Assembly (NCBI GenBank): GCA_008828725.1 | Contig: MEHQ01001788.1 | Span: forward strand, 90,834 to 154,833 | Direction of reading: 5' to 3' | Origin: Saccharina japonica | Taxonomy: Eukaryota; Sar; Phaeophyceae; Laminariales; Laminariaceae | Length of the DNA: 64,000 nucleotides | In this document: in pieces, positions 10,432 through 23,462 of the stretch | Numbering within the stretch: the stretch's first letter is position 1 | Layout: every line of letters begins with the position of its first letter | Notes under the pieces: generated by a model | Databases searched by the model: none | What the model was told of the DNA's origin: nothing | The model's input: only the letters and a program-made list of their open reading frames with translations | Made by a program: the position numbers and the translations under genes

Positions 10432-13400
10432 ATGGCGGGCCCTTCCCCCCTGAAGGTTCTACTTTTCTACCCGAATCTCATCGGTGAGCAACGGGATTGT
10501 ATTGTAAGGCGGGCGGATATGTGCCGAGAGATTGCACGTGTGAAAATGTGATCTAAAGACCTTCAATCCCTTGTTCGAAGGATTACGAGCAGTCTGTACC
10601 TGGTACAGCAGCAGTCAGCAGTAGTACGAGTACCTTCGGATCAGTGTACGTATGGTACAACACAGCAGGTGTTCGATGTCAATGCACTGCTGTACGAACG
10701 CACTCGTAGTCACGAGCAACGCACCATACCTACAGTGTGAAACTTGGGCTACGTATGGTTTTCCGCGCCGTACATATATACGACGCTTTGGTCAAGGAAC
10801 AGGTGGGAAGCTGCTGCTTTGCCTCTGCCTGTGCCTGCTTTGTTGGGTGTTAATGTGACTTCTGGACCAGTTTGACCATGGTTTCACCGCCTTTTGTATG
10901 TATTGTTCGCCGCCGCCGCCGCAGCAGCAGCAGCAGCAGCAGCAGCAGCGGCAGCCGTCTGTCTGTCGAGCTGACGAGTGCGAGTACTATTGCTGTGCAC
11001 TCCAACGCCTCTTGTCGGTTCTTCCTGCGAGGGCCCGGACAGCGTTTGATTACAGAGTAGCGTTTATTACGCGAGATAACACTTTCTCTTGAGGACCTGG
11101 GATGCTTGTTCTCGCCGCTATTTACCTGCTGTAGCACACGCATCACACGCACCGCAGTAGCAGCAGCTGCAGCACTTGCCACAGACTACGTGCAGCGGTA
11201 CGGATACAGCAGTTGTCTACCGGTATTTATGACTCCGATTGCTTCAACGACTCTTGTCTGTTCTTCCTGCGAGGGTTCGGGCAGCGTACAACATACTTCG
11301 TACATCCGTACCTGGCTACTGAAGATGGCTGAAATTAAGCCCTGGCCGCGAAGGCACGCCTTAAAGAGCCTTTTCCCACCGAGGCTTTTTTTTGCCTTAG
11401 ACGCTGTTTAGTGCCTTACGTGCCTTACTTGGGCAACAGAGGGAAAAAAGAAGAAGAAAAAACACGAAACACGTTTTATGCACTGAAATAACGCCACTTT
11501 AGACACCAACTCCCTCGTATCAACGGGACTCGCGGTCCTACGGGGGGATTCGTAGCAGACTGAGATGACCGAGCCTGCGCTGCCATTCCTTGCTATCCAT
11601 TCAGAACTGAAAAATTTGTCCCACTCTAATTCAAAGTAGTTTGTCCCCAAATACGTAAGACCAGTCCTTAAGGGGTTAACCCTTGTAGTACTAAGTCCCG
11701 TTTTGCGGACGAATTACTTATAATTAGAGTGGTTTGTCCCCAAAACGGGACTGCAGTCCTAAAAGGGTTAAGAGCCCTTTCCCAGGACGCTGTTTGGTGC
11801 CTTACGTGCCTTTACTTCGCGAGCAAATCGGTGCGATAGACAAGGGGAGATGAGAGATGGAGCACACGTGTTTTATGCACTAAAATGCCGCCGCTGTGTA
11901 CACGAACTCCCTAAAACCGGGGTTCGGGGTTCGGGGCTACCTGAAAGGGGAAACATACGTAGGGTATTCTAGGGCGAGAAAGTCGGCAAGGCAGGTGGAA
12001 GGCATTTAAGGATTTAAGGCATACCAAGGTAAGGCGTTACTAGCCGCTGAAGCCCGTTTTGTTTTGCCTGCGGCACGCCTTACTGCAAATACCATAACAC
12101 GTTTAAGGCGAGCCTTAGCGGCCAGGGCTTAGGCGAAATTCTACAGCAGGTGTTATTATTTTTCTGGCATTTAAGGCCATTCGCCATAATCTTGTCCGTG
12201 GTACCGGTGATCTCTTTCGTGGTCACAAAAAGCACAATGGCTCTATTATTAGGAGTACACAACAGAGTTCGCAGGAAAACAAATCGATATTGGAGCGATA
12301 GAAACTCAGGCGGGGTCCCAGGATGACAAGCCACTTACACGACACAAAGCACAAAACATTTAGAGACGCAAGTTACAGCAGCAGCACAGCAACAGTAAAC
12401 CGTATCCCACCGGTACCAGGTATCATACTGGTGGGATGTGTTTGACGCAAAACGTTGTGTTCTGTATACGACGTATAGGGTTTGTGCATTCCGTACGACT
12501 ACTGCTGTGAGTCGGCAGCATTTCATGCCTATTTACGGGGGACCATAGTCAATAGAACCTACGGTAAACACAAAAACCTATATATGTAGCCATTTTGAGT
12601 AAAAATATTCGATCCTATTTACTATGGTCCTCCGACGCCGATTATGACGGGGGACCATAATAAATAGGACCAAATATTGTTTGGAAAAAGTAGGGAAATA
12701 TATACGTTTTTCTATTTACTATGGTCCCCCGTATTATTACGGGGTGGGCTAATGTAGTAAACACTAGTAAATAGGACCTACGGTACACACAAAAAGGTTT
12801 ATGTTTCCCTAGTTTTACTAACAAAAGTTGGTCCTATTTACTATGCCCTCCCGGTAATAGCTGTTTTTAGTCGGTTAGTCGGCTGGCTTCGTCAGCCTAC
12901 TTACCGGCTAAAGGATCCCGCTGAAGGCGCCGCCGTAGGCAAAAACTTACGGCATTTGCATTCCGGTTACGGGCATGGAAGTCTTTACACACGCACCCGG
13001 GTATTTTTACAAGGGCATACCCGTACCCCGGGTATTGTGGCACGGGGCGTACAGGACTTACCGAAGTCCCGGGTACGGGTATGAATGCCGTGCAGAACTT
13101 ACAGAAGTTCCGGGTACGGCGCACACCCACATGCTCATATGATATGTACAGCAGTACTGGTTTGTACGGTGTGCATACCTGGTACAGCTGTGGATGACTA
13201 TGTACAACGCACACACAAAAATACAGAATAGAACATGGACGCAGCAGCACCAGCACCAGCAGTACTACTAGTGTTATACTGGTAGTCACACCTGCCCCTA
13301 TGATGGCGACAAGACATCAAGAAAACGCAGAACTACGTACGACGAAGTTTTGCGATTTTTCCGGCAGAAATATATCACGGGGAATTGCACCTAAGAGAAC

Positions 13401-16400
13401 GTTACGGGGAATTAACCACAGGTCCTTGGGGGCTGTTCCTGGAACCATTCTACGCACTGTTATTCATCCTGATTCTGTAGACTTGCAGATGGTGAGCTTG
13501 AAGGCTTCGCGCACTCACAACCTTTTTTCACTGTCGGAATTCCACACGCCCTAACAATGGAGGGCAGTTTTGTCATACACAGCAGGGGTGACTATGGGGA
13601 CGTGTGGGTACGTTGCTTCTGTTGTATGCGCTGTACCACTCTGTCCAGAAATATAAGCACCATTTTATATCATTTACTATATAAATTGTGCTTATATTTC
13701 GGGACAGAGTTGTATGCGATTTGCGTCACTTGGGTTGTATGTGCTGTATGTGCTTTGCGTTACTTGGGTGGTACGTGCTGTATGGGTTTTTCGTTATTTG
13801 GGTTGTACGTGATGTATGTGCTTTGCGTTACTTGGGTTGTATTGCGGTATGTGCTTTATGGGTAGTGGGGTACGAATGCCAATACCATTGTCATTAGCTC
13901 TAAGCAAACGACATCTGTCACACTGTGTACCCCGTACTGTAATAATATCAGTCCTTGGTGATATCGCGTGAACAGCAGCAGCAGCAGTAGCAGCAGTAGC
14001 GACGGCGACATCGAGGTCACACGACCTTGTCGCCTTCCTTTTTTTGAGAACTATGCTGCACAGGTTTACAGCAAGGCTCCGATCCTATACCTGAGGATGA
14101 TTTTTTAAGGCATTAAATTATTGGGATGTTTTCCTAGGGGAGAGTTCATATAACTTGGTTTTAGACTTCGGTTTGAGTTGATTTTTCACGTCGCAATACC
14201 GTTTTGACCGAAAATGTAAGGAACGTATGAGTATTAATTCGAGTACCAATAACTTCGTACATTTCCGGACAGAGTGGTAGTGCTGTGTACCCCTTTGTCC
14301 GGAAATATAGGGACTGTTTGAGTACTATTATGGGTATAAAAAATATCTTATATTTGCGGACAGAGTGTGGCATATTTTTCTGTGTGAGATCTGAAGGAAA
14401 ACCCGTTCTGCACTCGTACTCGTACTGCAAGTACGGGGTTCGCTCGCTGCTGCAGGTAACCGAGAGGGCTCGAATCCACAGAGACAAAGCTACTGCTGCT
14501 GGTTATGTAGTCTGGTGCTGGGATTGTTGTGGTGTGGCTACGCGCCCGCACTCAAAAGCTTGTGCATCTGGCCTCTGGGCAGATGGTACGTGTAGGGGCA
14601 GAGCAGCCTGCGCCGGCCCTGACTTTCGACCCTCTCAAAGGGACAGAGCGCAGGGCCCCAAGAACACAACTAGAAACATACTACAGGCGGGAAATACCGC
14701 CACACCACGAGGGTGCTGGGCCGCCCTCTGCGAGGGCGATTGTCCAAATATCCGGCTTGCAACAGCGCTATCTGTCTGTCTCGCATAGCCGCACGTCTCG
14801 CCTCCTGGCAGCGCCGAGACTGTCAGGCTTGTCAGCGGCCACCAATCACCACCGCCCGTCCTTACGTAATCCTTATAAAACTCGTATGTGATTGGTCTTA
14901 GTATACTGCTCGAACAGCCTATGATTGGCCCGTCCTTAAATAAAAGTTCCTCACGTATAGGCGCTGTGCCTACAGCAATATTCTATATAAACATATTCGA
15001 GGGGTTTCCACCCGGCTCCGCGGCGTCGCGCACCAGGGATGTTTGTCCCTTTCTCTGCGCATGTAGTATCTTACCGCGACGCGTCTTCACCCATCCATCC
15101 ATTGTCCATGCACGACAAGAGATACATAGAGGGGAAGAGCTCCACAAGCCCAATCCCAGATAATCACACTCCACAAACAATCAATAAGTCGGACCATTGC
15201 ACCCGGGCGAACAGGGACGGAAGGAGGGATGGAGAGGCGGAGGGGGGGGGGGGCGCATTACTTCGCGTTACCCGTGAGGTTGTAAGTGCCGCTCGGGACA
15301 AGCGCTCGGTATTTTCACCATTCCATCCAGTCCCCCCTTGGCCTTTCAGGCAGGGAGGCGGGGACGGGGACGGGAGGGGCAAACAACCACTGCTGTATTT
15401 TTCGGTCGAGGGAGGGCACGCCTCGCGTTTACTGCTAAGTCGATACACGTACATATCTTGCTGTGCGTTTCGTTCACCTTGACTGGGATTGAAAAAAACA
15501 CAAAAAAAACGCTGAATTACCTAACGCCTTACCTCTCCCCTCTCCCCTACGACCCCCGCCTCCTGCCCCCACGATGAAAACCCCCGGTGTGCAACGCCAA
15601 CGCTGATAGGGTACGCGCGCATCATCGCCGTCCTCGCGAGCTATTACCTTGCCGACACCAACTGGAAGGCTAGGTGAAAACTCCTTTATTTCGGAATTTG
15701 TTTTTTGTTTTGTCTTTTTTTTTTTTGGTACTTTCATGAGATTCGTATCTAGTCTCTGGACCAACAGTCCTCTTTCTTGCGGTTCTTACTGGGTTTGGGT
15801 GTGCCGTACTCTTGTGTAACAGTACACATTATGCCGCGCCGAAGGTGATTTCGAAGTTTTTCTTTGACGTTTTTGTGTTACACAGCTCGGGTGATCTAGC
15901 TGACAGCAGTACAAGTCCCGACGGCCCTGGCACGTATTTCGGTTGCTACAGTAGTGTTCAGTTCTGACCCAATAATAGGTACTCTTGAAGCCAAAACTAG
16001 GTGGAGCCCAACTTGAGTAGCCACAGAGAGGCATACCTTGGTCTTTCCAGCCGACAATAGGCACGATGGAGCGCTGGCCAATGAGAGAGGGGGGCAGAAA
16101 GCCTTTCCCCCCGAGCGCTATATACGTATCCGGTGTACCTTTGAATCACCAATAATACATACTGTAGATATGCCCCTTTTTGGTTATTACCCTATACCAG
16201 GTATAGTACTCGGTACCAGGTCCCTGGCACAGCAGTATACCCGAACTGGACCTGGCTGTCCCCCCTTACCCTGTCTACTGTCATACATACGACTACGGCC
16301 ATGCATCACATGAGTACACCCCCCCGTCCCCCGTCCCTCCTTCTTGCTGATTGTTTGGAAACCCGGTCAGCTTTTTGTGCTACGTGGCGGCTTTCGCCGG

Positions 16401-19400
16401 AGATGCCGTGGACGGTGCCGTCGCCAGGGCATTCAACCAATGTAAGCAGCGCAGCGCCAGAAGCTACTATTAATAACTGCTGTACAGTACGCGACAGATA
16501 TTAAGAATCTGCTAATTAATCATTTGAGACTGAGATTTTGGGGAAACAACAAGAATGCGACCTCTTTTGTACTGAAAATAGTGTGGAACACACCCAGTCT
16601 TACATGATAATTCCAGTCTGGCCAAAAATAAGAGATTGTTGGCATCTATCGCGTGTTGAAGTATTGTTGGATATCGTATCGATTTTTGATATATCGATAT
16701 CGAAATATCGAACTTCCAATATACCGTATCGAACGGGTTTTGCCCCCATATATCGCAATATCGAAATTTCGATATATCGCATCGAACGTGTTTTGCCGTC
16801 CATTCCCTGACATCCGCCGTGTTTTTTTTCGCAGATACTAATGAACGAAAAATTCGATATGTGTACCGGGCATCAAATATCGAAATCGTATTGGTGACTT
16901 CCCTGGGTGTTAACATATTTTTTTAATTGGATTTACAAGAATATTGTTTCTGTTCGATACATATACATTAAGGCCATTCTTAAGGTGAATCGGTTTTAAG
17001 ACCTGAAAATGGAGGTTTCAACACCTTTAGAGGCGTGTTTAACCCGGGAAACGGGCGAATCGGGGCCGTTTTTCTTGAAATTCCCCCCAGCCCTTTTGGG
17101 AGAGGCATCCAACGCCGCTTTTGCCATTTCTTCTTCAGGGTATCATTTTGAAACATTGTCGACATACTCCAGTTCTCTCAAAGTCAGTTTCGGATGAGAT
17201 TCAATCGAAAAACAGGATTAATTTTCAAACGAAACGTCGATCTACAGTTCGAAATCTGTTCCTATTTTTTTTCTCCGAAAATGGTTAACACCGTAAATAA
17301 TTCGAACAACGCCCCTGGAGAAAATAAAGACGGTGCTAGATACCTCTCACCATACGACCGCAAGTATTCTGAGAAGGGCGAGCCCAATTCGGTTCGACTC
17401 CGGGTGTAAAACACGTGAAAGCGCGTACAAAACAGAGTTTCGAGTCTTTTGTTTCGATTTTCATAAATCTTGCATCTGAGATGGCCTACCACCCAATTTT
17501 GGTTGTGTCTCCTCTTTTTTTTGTTTTGTATTTTCCTCTGTCGCTCTCTCTCTCCCTTTTGCTGACAGCGTCCCAGTTTGGCGCTGTGCTTGACATGGTG
17601 ACGGACCGCTGCTCCACGGCGGGGTTGCTCATGGTCCTGTCCAGGCTTTACGGGGGCGGTACGCCGGGGTTTGTGTTCCTGCTCCTCATGTTCATCGACC
17701 TCTTCAGCCATTGGATGCACGTCCAGAGGTCAGATTTCTATTACCGGGGAGATCGTACTGTAGTAATCAGGACCAAATATGCTTAGTAGAAATACTGGAA
17801 TATAATGTTTTTTTGTGTACGTGGTGGGTCCTGATAACTATGGTCCCCCCGTAATATATGCTTAGTATATACGTGATTCGTGATGTTTTGCTTTTTTTAT
17901 TTGTGCTTTGTTTTTTTTGTGATGGGGGGTTTTGCGATTCGTAATGTGCGCTTCATTTTCGTGTTTTGTGCTTTTCGTGGTCTGTGACGTGCGATTCGTG
18001 ATTTTGTGCTTTGTGCCTTTTTGTGATTTGTTATCTGGGGTGTGTGATTTGTGGTTGGGATTTGGCGATGAGATTTTCATTGTGCTATACACGTACACCA
18101 TATAATCATTTCGATTTGTGATTGTGATTTTGTGATGTTGATTATGGTTACCTTGCTTACCTCGGGAGTGTAGTTCCTTCTCAAGAAATGCCGCCCACCC
18201 CTCCCCCCCCCCCCCCACCCCCCCAGTCCTCACCCCTCCAACACCGCCTCCTTTGTGTCATTAGATACTGGGCCACCCCCCTCTCCCCCTCCCCCCCATA
18301 TGCAAGTCCGCCTCACAAGCGGTTCTTGGTAGGATGCAACTTACCCTTCATGCGACTCGCCCAACACCTCACGGCGCTTCGCGCTTGGTGCTAGCAATGT
18401 CTGCCCGGTTGGTGAAAACCCGACATGCTCCGTCCCGGCATTGTAGGGATGCGAGGGTCTATAATGGTGCATACGACTACGCCATGCATGAAGATGAAGT
18501 ACACCCCCCCCCCCCATGCGACTCGCCCAACATCTCACGGCGCTTCGCGCTTGGTGCTAGCAATGTCTGCTTGGTAGGTGAAAACCCGACACGCTCCGTC
18601 CCGGCATTGTGGGGATGCGAGGGTCTATGGTCATACGACTACTGCCATGCATGAAAATGAAGTACACCCCCCCCCCCCCCCCCCGCTATATACACGGCCT
18701 ACTGTAACAGCACGGCGGGGCGGCATCACAAGGCCGCCGATACCCTCGCAGACCGGAACGTGATCACGCGCCTGTTTTACGGCTGCTACCCGTTCTTCGC
18801 CTATTGTTGCGTGGGAACCGAGCTGTTCTACGTGGCGCTGTACCTCCTGATTTTCATCCCGGAGGCGTCTATGTCGCTGGGAGTGGGAGGAGGGGCGACG
18901 ATCACCCTGTACGCGGTAAGGTTTGGTTTGATGTTTTTTTGGTTCGGTTCAGTTCTATATACGATATCTGTTTTGTTTTGTTTTTGTTTTGTTTTGTGTT
19001 GATTTCTTATATTTTGTTTTGTTTTGTCTCGTTTTTGCATTGCTTTGCGCATTTGTTTTGCTGTGTTTTGGTTTGTTGAAAAATCAAAGAAGAAATGGGA
19101 ACAAATGTCATTATTCGTGACTTAACAAAACCCAAACCCGTGAGTTTGAATTTGTTTTTGAAAATGTGACACATACGCTGTACGAGGACATTTGTTTTAT
19201 TAATACCAATTGTCACGATCTTGGTTTTGTGTTGTCTCGAATCACGCGCGCGCGTATGTGTGTTTGAGTTCGTTAGGAACGACCCTTATATACCCTCAGC
19301 ACACCCCTCCCGGACTCTAATGAAGCAAACACCCCTGTGCGTGTGCATCTATGCTGTTTTATGCTGCTCTCGGGTCCAGGTTTGCTACTATGTCTGCCTG

Positions 19401-19529
19401 CCGGCGTGCGTGTGCAAGCAGGCGGTCAACGTGGCGCAGCTGTGCGCGGCGGCTCTGTCGCTCGCGTCGGCGGAGTCGGAGGCCGGGGGGACAGACGCCG
19501 GTGCTGACGGCGCATTAAAGAATGAGTGA
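10432..19529 (+). CDS. PIS: CDP-diacylglycerol--inositol 3-phosphatidyltransferase (phosphatidylinositol synthase), six exons
   Basis: It joins CDP-diacylglycerol and myo-inositol to make phosphatidylinositol and CMP, normally in the ER membrane. Exons: 10432-10483, 15610-15673, 16371-16441, 17569-17728, 18711-18915 and 19380-19529. Junction phases (1, 2, 1, 2, 0) all agree and give 233 aa, close to the usual 210-230. The start sits in a strong GGGACCATGG context. Residues 12-21 (FYPNLIGYAR) are the family's N-terminal signature. The CDP-alcohol phosphotransferase motif D-G-x2-A-R-x8-G-x3-D-x3-D is complete (Asp53, Gly54, Arg58, Gly67, Asp71, Asp75) and is assembled across the exon 3/4 junction. 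Later hydrophobic segments contain the family's FIDLFSHW and GTELFYVALYL stretches. Intron 1 is 5.1 kb, and only 702 of 9,098 bp are coding. All introns are GT-AG. The stop codon lies at the edge of a GATT-rich tract. Identification is firm. Confidence 0.95.
10540..11100. repeat. CAG/GCC microsatellite stretches in PIS intron 1
   Basis: The start of the 5.1-kb first intron has TACAGCAGTA-type words (10597-10700) and a GCC then CAG run (10911-10950). A block around CTTCCTGCGAGGG is present at 11020-11045 and again, slightly diverged, at 11260-11290. Confidence 0.6.
11590..11775. repeat. Dispersed repeat, CTCTAATT/GGGACTGCAGTCCT family
   Basis: Two head-to-tail partial copies in PIS intron 1 share TTTGTCCCCAAA and a following CAGTCCTnAAnGGGTTAA. 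It is the clearest member of the family also seen at 9130, 27345 and 38545. Confidence 0.6.
12535..12634. mobile_element. MITE family A, copy 1
   Basis: The element starts ACGGGGGACCATAGT and ends with its complement ACTATGGTCCTCCG, about 100 bp, with an AT-rich core containing AACCTATATAT and AAAAATATT. It has terminal inverted repeats and no coding capacity. It is in reverse orientation relative to copy 2. Confidence 0.75.
12647..12733. mobile_element. MITE family A, copy 2
   Basis: Termini ACGGGGGACCATAATAAATA and TATTTACTATGGTCCCCCGT are near-perfect inverted repeats around an AAATATTGTTTGG...AAATATATA core. It lies 12 bp after copy 1, so the copies form a cluster in PIS intron 1. Confidence 0.8.
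12737..12858. mobile_element. MITE family A, copy 3
   Basis: A third adjacent copy, reverse oriented, with the core AACAAAAGTTGGTCCTATTT and the terminus CTATGCCCTCCCGGTAAT. It is more diverged at the left end. Confidence 0.7.
12870..12950. repeat. Fragment related to the hAT-like element
   Basis: GTCGGCTGGCTTCGTCAGCC followed by GGATCCCGCTGAAGGCGCCG matches the subterminal hairpin and GC-rich segment at 7702-7870 in order. It looks like a truncated or diverged relative. Confidence 0.5.
13637..13711. mobile_element. MITE family B, copy 1
   Basis: A 75-bp inverted repeat: CACTCTGTCCAGAAATATAA at the left and TTATATTTCGGGACAGAG at the right. A second copy lies at 14290-14367. No coding capacity. 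Confidence 0.7.
13725..13870. repeat. Imperfect tandem repeat of about 40 bp
   Basis: Four degenerate copies of a unit containing GTTACTTGGGTTGTATGTGC, directly downstream of MITE B copy 1, in PIS intron 1. Confidence 0.65.
14290..14367. mobile_element. MITE family B, copy 2
   Basis: CCCTTTGTCCGGAAATATAG at the left and CTTATATTTGCGGACAGAG at the right form terminal inverted repeats shared with the copy at 13637. Confidence 0.65.
16650..16870. repeat. ATATCGAT-rich low-complexity tract in PIS intron 3
   Basis: Interleaved ATATCG/CGATAT words with two copies of a TATCG(A/C)ATCGAACG(G/T)GTTTTG segment (about 16726 and 16777). Multiple local palindromes; no gene. Confidence 0.6.
17742..17856. 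mobile_element. MITE family A, copy 4, in PIS intron 4
   Basis: Diverged copy starting TACCGGGGAGATCGTACTGT, with AGGACCAAATATGC inside, and ending CTATGGTCCCCCCGTAATA. It begins 14 bp after the exon 4 donor. Confidence 0.65.
18298..18684 (+). mobile_element. Poly-C-tailed interspersed repeat, two tandem copies before PIS exon 5
   Basis: Full-length unit: a 5' part beginning ATGCAAGTCCGCCTCACAAG, a middle with CACGGCGCTTCGCGCTTGG, then GTTGGTGAAAACCC, CTCCGTCCCGGCATTGTAGG and GATGCGAGGGTCTAT, ending ATGAAGTACAC plus a C run (18503-18515). A second, 5'-shortened copy follows at once and ends in an 18-base C run at 18667-18684. Exon 5 starts 26 bp later, so the C tail sits where a polypyrimidine tract is expected. 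Confidence 0.8.
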
Positions 19530-20370
19530 TTGGTTGATTTTATTGATTGGTTGATTTTATTGGTTGATTGGTTGATTTGATTGGCTTGTTGGTTGATTGG
19601 TTGCTTTGATTGGCTTATTGGTTGATTTGATTGGTTCATGAGTTGATTCGTTCGTTGGTCGGTCAGTTGGTTAGTTGGGTAGGTGGAGGGATTATTTGGT
19701 TGTTATTGGTTCTTCGACTGATTGGTTGACTGACTGATTTGATTGGTTGACTGATTGTTTTGGTTCTTCGACTGATTGGTTGACTGACTGATTTGATTGG
19801 TTGACTGACTGATTTGATTGGTTGACCTATTTGATTGGTTGACTGATATGATTGGTTGGCTGATTGATTGATGATTCGATTGATGGGTTGATTGGTTGCC
19901 GTATTTATTGTTCGACTGATTGATTCAGTTAGCGTTAGTTGATTGATTTTGCGGCACGGCGTGGTTGATTTGTTTGGCTGCTTGACTCGGTTTGACTGAT
20001 TAGTTGGTGATAGATGTATTTTATTTGGTTGCGCTTGGCTGATTTATTGATGGGCCGACTGATTTAGTTGGAGTGATCGAGAGTGACTGACCGACCGAGT
20101 GAGTATTCTTATACGTATGGTTGATCGATTGATTGATTGTTTGATTGATTCGTCTATTGATTATTGATTGAGTGATTGGTTAGTTGGTTGATTGATTAAT
20201 TGATTGGTTGATTGGTTTGCTTGATAGACACATACATTGCTTGGTTGACTGATTGATTGATTGATCAGATGGGTCGATTCATGGTTGATTTGTTGCCTAA
20301 TAAATACATTGCTTGTTTGATTGATTGATCGACCCATACCGAGATCGATTGCCGATTGTTGGATTGGTGC
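19530..20370 (+). repeat. GATT/TTGG-rich tract beginning at the PIS stop codon
   Basis: About 840 bp of degenerate GATTGGTT/GATTGATT repetition on the sense strand, starting immediately at the stop codon (19527-19529). It probably forms much of the 3' untranslated region. A similar tract follows the PPDK stop codon. Confidence 0.8.
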
Positions 20371-23300
20371 GTGTTTCGATAGGTCGCCGCGCGGTCGGGG
20401 ACGACCAGTACGCACCTCCGACGTGCCGGCTGATCTTCGATCGCGGCGGCGGCAGTAAAGTTGGCGGGGGGGAAGGGGAGGGGAGGGGGGGGTAGGATTA
20501 GGCGAGGGGGGTAGCGTGCGAACTACGGCCGGAGGCGATGGGCAGTGGAGGCGACGATGGGTGGCGATCGAGCGAAGTGAAACCTGCGCTGCGCTCCCTG
20601 GTGGTGCCCGGTGTTCCTAACAGCGTGCTTACACCTACATTACTGCAGAGTAGCACAGTACTGCAGAACTGCCGTACTACAAGTAGGGAGGAGTCGTACC
20701 GGGTTACATTTTTTGCCGTTTCATTCGTATGTATCAGGTACAGCAGTAGCAAGGTCCCGCCGTACGTTAACTTAGTTAGCTGGGTGTGCGGCTGTTTGCA
20801 GGAGCGTATTGTCGGCCTTCGCTTTGAATGTCCTTGCTGATGCTTGTTTAGTTTGCGCTAAGCGCGCCTAGTGGGGCAAACGGGGAGGTTTTAGTAGTAT
20901 ATAGTAGGCGTTTTTTTCATGCATTTCTTGCGTTGATGGTTTCGGCTGGCAAACCGGCGTGGACATCGGCCGTGGTGCCAAAAATGTGTGGCTCCCTCTT
21001 TTTTTTCTTTTTTTTTTAATGTTCCGTTTTTTCTCGAGCTTTGCTTTAATATACCGTCGCATGCAGCGGAAATCCCATCAGTCCCGGTCTGTCATGAAGT
21101 TTCCTCGCGTTACTTGGGCTACTTACTGGATGTACGTACATTTATACTCCGTAGTACATACTACCAGGTATGTACTTCGTAAACAACGGTTGCTACTGCT
21201 GTTGTGGTTGCATGTTTACAGCAACCGCCCCGCTCTCTTTTCTTTTTCCGTGGGGAGTATATGAGTATGCATTCATACATACGGCGGTTTCGGGAATGAC
21301 CCTAAGAAACTTCTTGGTACGGTAGGGAACTCGTGTGTAGAGGAGCTACCTGGTACCTGGGACGTAACACACCGTTGGTGGTGGAAATAGTTCGGCGCAC
21401 CTGGCGCACCTTTGGTTCAGAGAGATTTGTGACCGGTTCTACGCAAGTACTCATCGCAAGAGCGAATTGGGTTTGCCCCCCCTACTCGACGATGGGTGCG
21501 AAGACATGCAATGCCGTGGTGAGTCTTTTGGGTTTGGTGGCCGAGCTGCGACGCACTTTCGCGGCGCGCTTGGGGGTGCACCAACAACTAATTTTTTCCA
21601 ATCACAATACGAGTACGACGTACCTATTATGGGGGACCATTTATACTGGTAGTAAATAGGACCAAATGTTGTTGGTAAAAATAGGTAAATATATAGGTTT
21701 TTGTGTTTACCATGTCCTACCTGGCATTTACTACGCATGGCCCTCCGCACTAGTAATAGTGCTACTTTTTTACTTACTGTAGTTCCTACTACGAGTAGTG
21801 CACGAACGTACCGGTAATTGGGCCCCCGAAATAGCCACCTAAACACAATAATGATAACGTTTAGTGCTATGTATGATATAACATACGACCAATCGTCTAC
21901 GAGCAGCATGAGAGAAGCAGTACAGACGGGTATTATCATAGATCGCCCTCTTTTGTGGCCGTGGTGGCACGACTTAATGCATCATTGCAACTCGGACAAC
22001 AATTTGTATCACCGAGCAATGCCAAGGGGTAAGAAATAAATGCCTTATTTATTCCCTGAGGTCCCTGGAGGTCCTCAAATGAATGAGGAGTGAGGAAGAA
22101 GCTCAGTATTTCACCGGAAACATGATGACTTTTTGGATGACGTTATACTGCAGTTCGCGCAACCCGACCAACATAACATTTAACATTCGTCACCTGGTAC
22201 TCGTATGATGTAATAGCCCTGAAACAAAACACAAGTCGGTACGACTCGTACGTAAAGTAAAAGGCATCACGTCATACTGTTGTCATACGATACTCACTCG
22301 TACATATCACAGCCAGCACAATTTTTATCATTATTTGAGGAGCCCAACCGGTCAGAAACAATTCGTAAAAAAAAGTGCAACCAACACCACCAGGTCCTAC
22401 TTCCGAGGGATGAGTCCCCCCAACTACGTACGCAGCGACTACTCGTCGTACTGTGACCGCTGCTGCTGCTGCAAGCATCACTTTGTACGGTCAGTTCTTC
22501 CCTCAGAACTCGAAAGAGGGTTATTAACAAGGTTACAACAGTGAGTACGTACATGATAATCATACAGACAGCCAGTACGAACGGACAGTAAACGGCGGTC
22601 CACGGCACATTCCTATCGCAGTTCACGAGGCGCGACGTGAATCATCATGTGGGGGGCGGCGGCCTATTGTTCCTGACGAAGAGAAAGGAAGGAGCACCAG
22701 AAATATCCCGCCCGCTCGCTGTAACCCCCTTTTTTTCTCGTTGTCGGTCGCCGATGATGCAGAGCGTCGTATAATAGCGGCTCTGCCTGCGGACAACTAC
22801 TGCCGCTGCTCTGTAGGAAGGACGATGACTTTGCCCTCATGATTCTAGCCCTACAAAAGTCAATACAAAAGTCAGCGCAAGAAACAACAGCCGTCGCACT
22901 TTGTACGACAAACCAAACCGGCAATCAGGTGGCTATCGGACAAAAATAACTTGATTTAAGTACAGAAAACGAAATGACCCGACAGGCCGACCCCGTGCAT
23001 TTTTTCAAAAGATAATTGGTACTTGACTGAGGTGTCCACCATAGGTGTTCCAGCTCCGCGAGATGGAGCCCAGTCTCCAGTAGAGCTCCCACACGTTTCG
23101 CCTCTGCTGCGCTGCTGCTGTTGAGCTGTCTGTGGTTGGTGGCTGTTACTCTGTTGCTCTTGTCGCTGTTTTTCTCTCCGGACCTCTCCAGATCAGATCC
23201 CGTTGTTTCATTTTTTCAAAATTCAAAAGTTCAACCATTTTACGCCGCTTTTATGAACCCCGGGCCCCGCCTGAAAAACGCTTTTTATTTTTTTTATAAT

Positions 23301-23462
23301 TTTTTTTTGGCCCGCATTTTTTTATCGATCAACAATCATCACCCCAAAATTCATTCCGCGTCTAGTCACACTCGTACAGCACACAGCAGAGCAGCTTTAC
23401 CAGCAGCAGCAGTAGTAGCTGCTTGACAACGCACGTAGGAACCAGAGGATAAGCGCAGTGAC
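20371..23462. other. Intergenic spacer between PIS and PPDK
   Basis: No gene recognised. A G-rich patch lies at 20464-20515 and one MITE A copy at 21631. TACCAGGTA words occur near 21168 and 21350. T-rich DNA at 23270-23330 precedes the PPDK leader. Short open frames here look like chance. Confidence 0.5.
21631..21748. mobile_element. MITE family A, copy 5
   Basis: Starts GGGGGACCATTTATACTGG and has the well-preserved core AGTAAATAGGACCAAATGTT, then GGTAAATATATAGGTTTTT. It ends ACGCATGGCCCTCCG and is intergenic. Confidence 0.75.

Noticed and set aside
20390..20460. Possible exon (GDDQYAPPTCRLIFDRGGG)
   Set aside because: A short GC-rich frame with no clear splice sites, directly after the PIS 3' tract; too little to call.
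22335..22544. Cys-rich open frame with CDRCCCCKHH
   Set aside because: The Cys run comes from TGC repeats; there is no splice or codon support.
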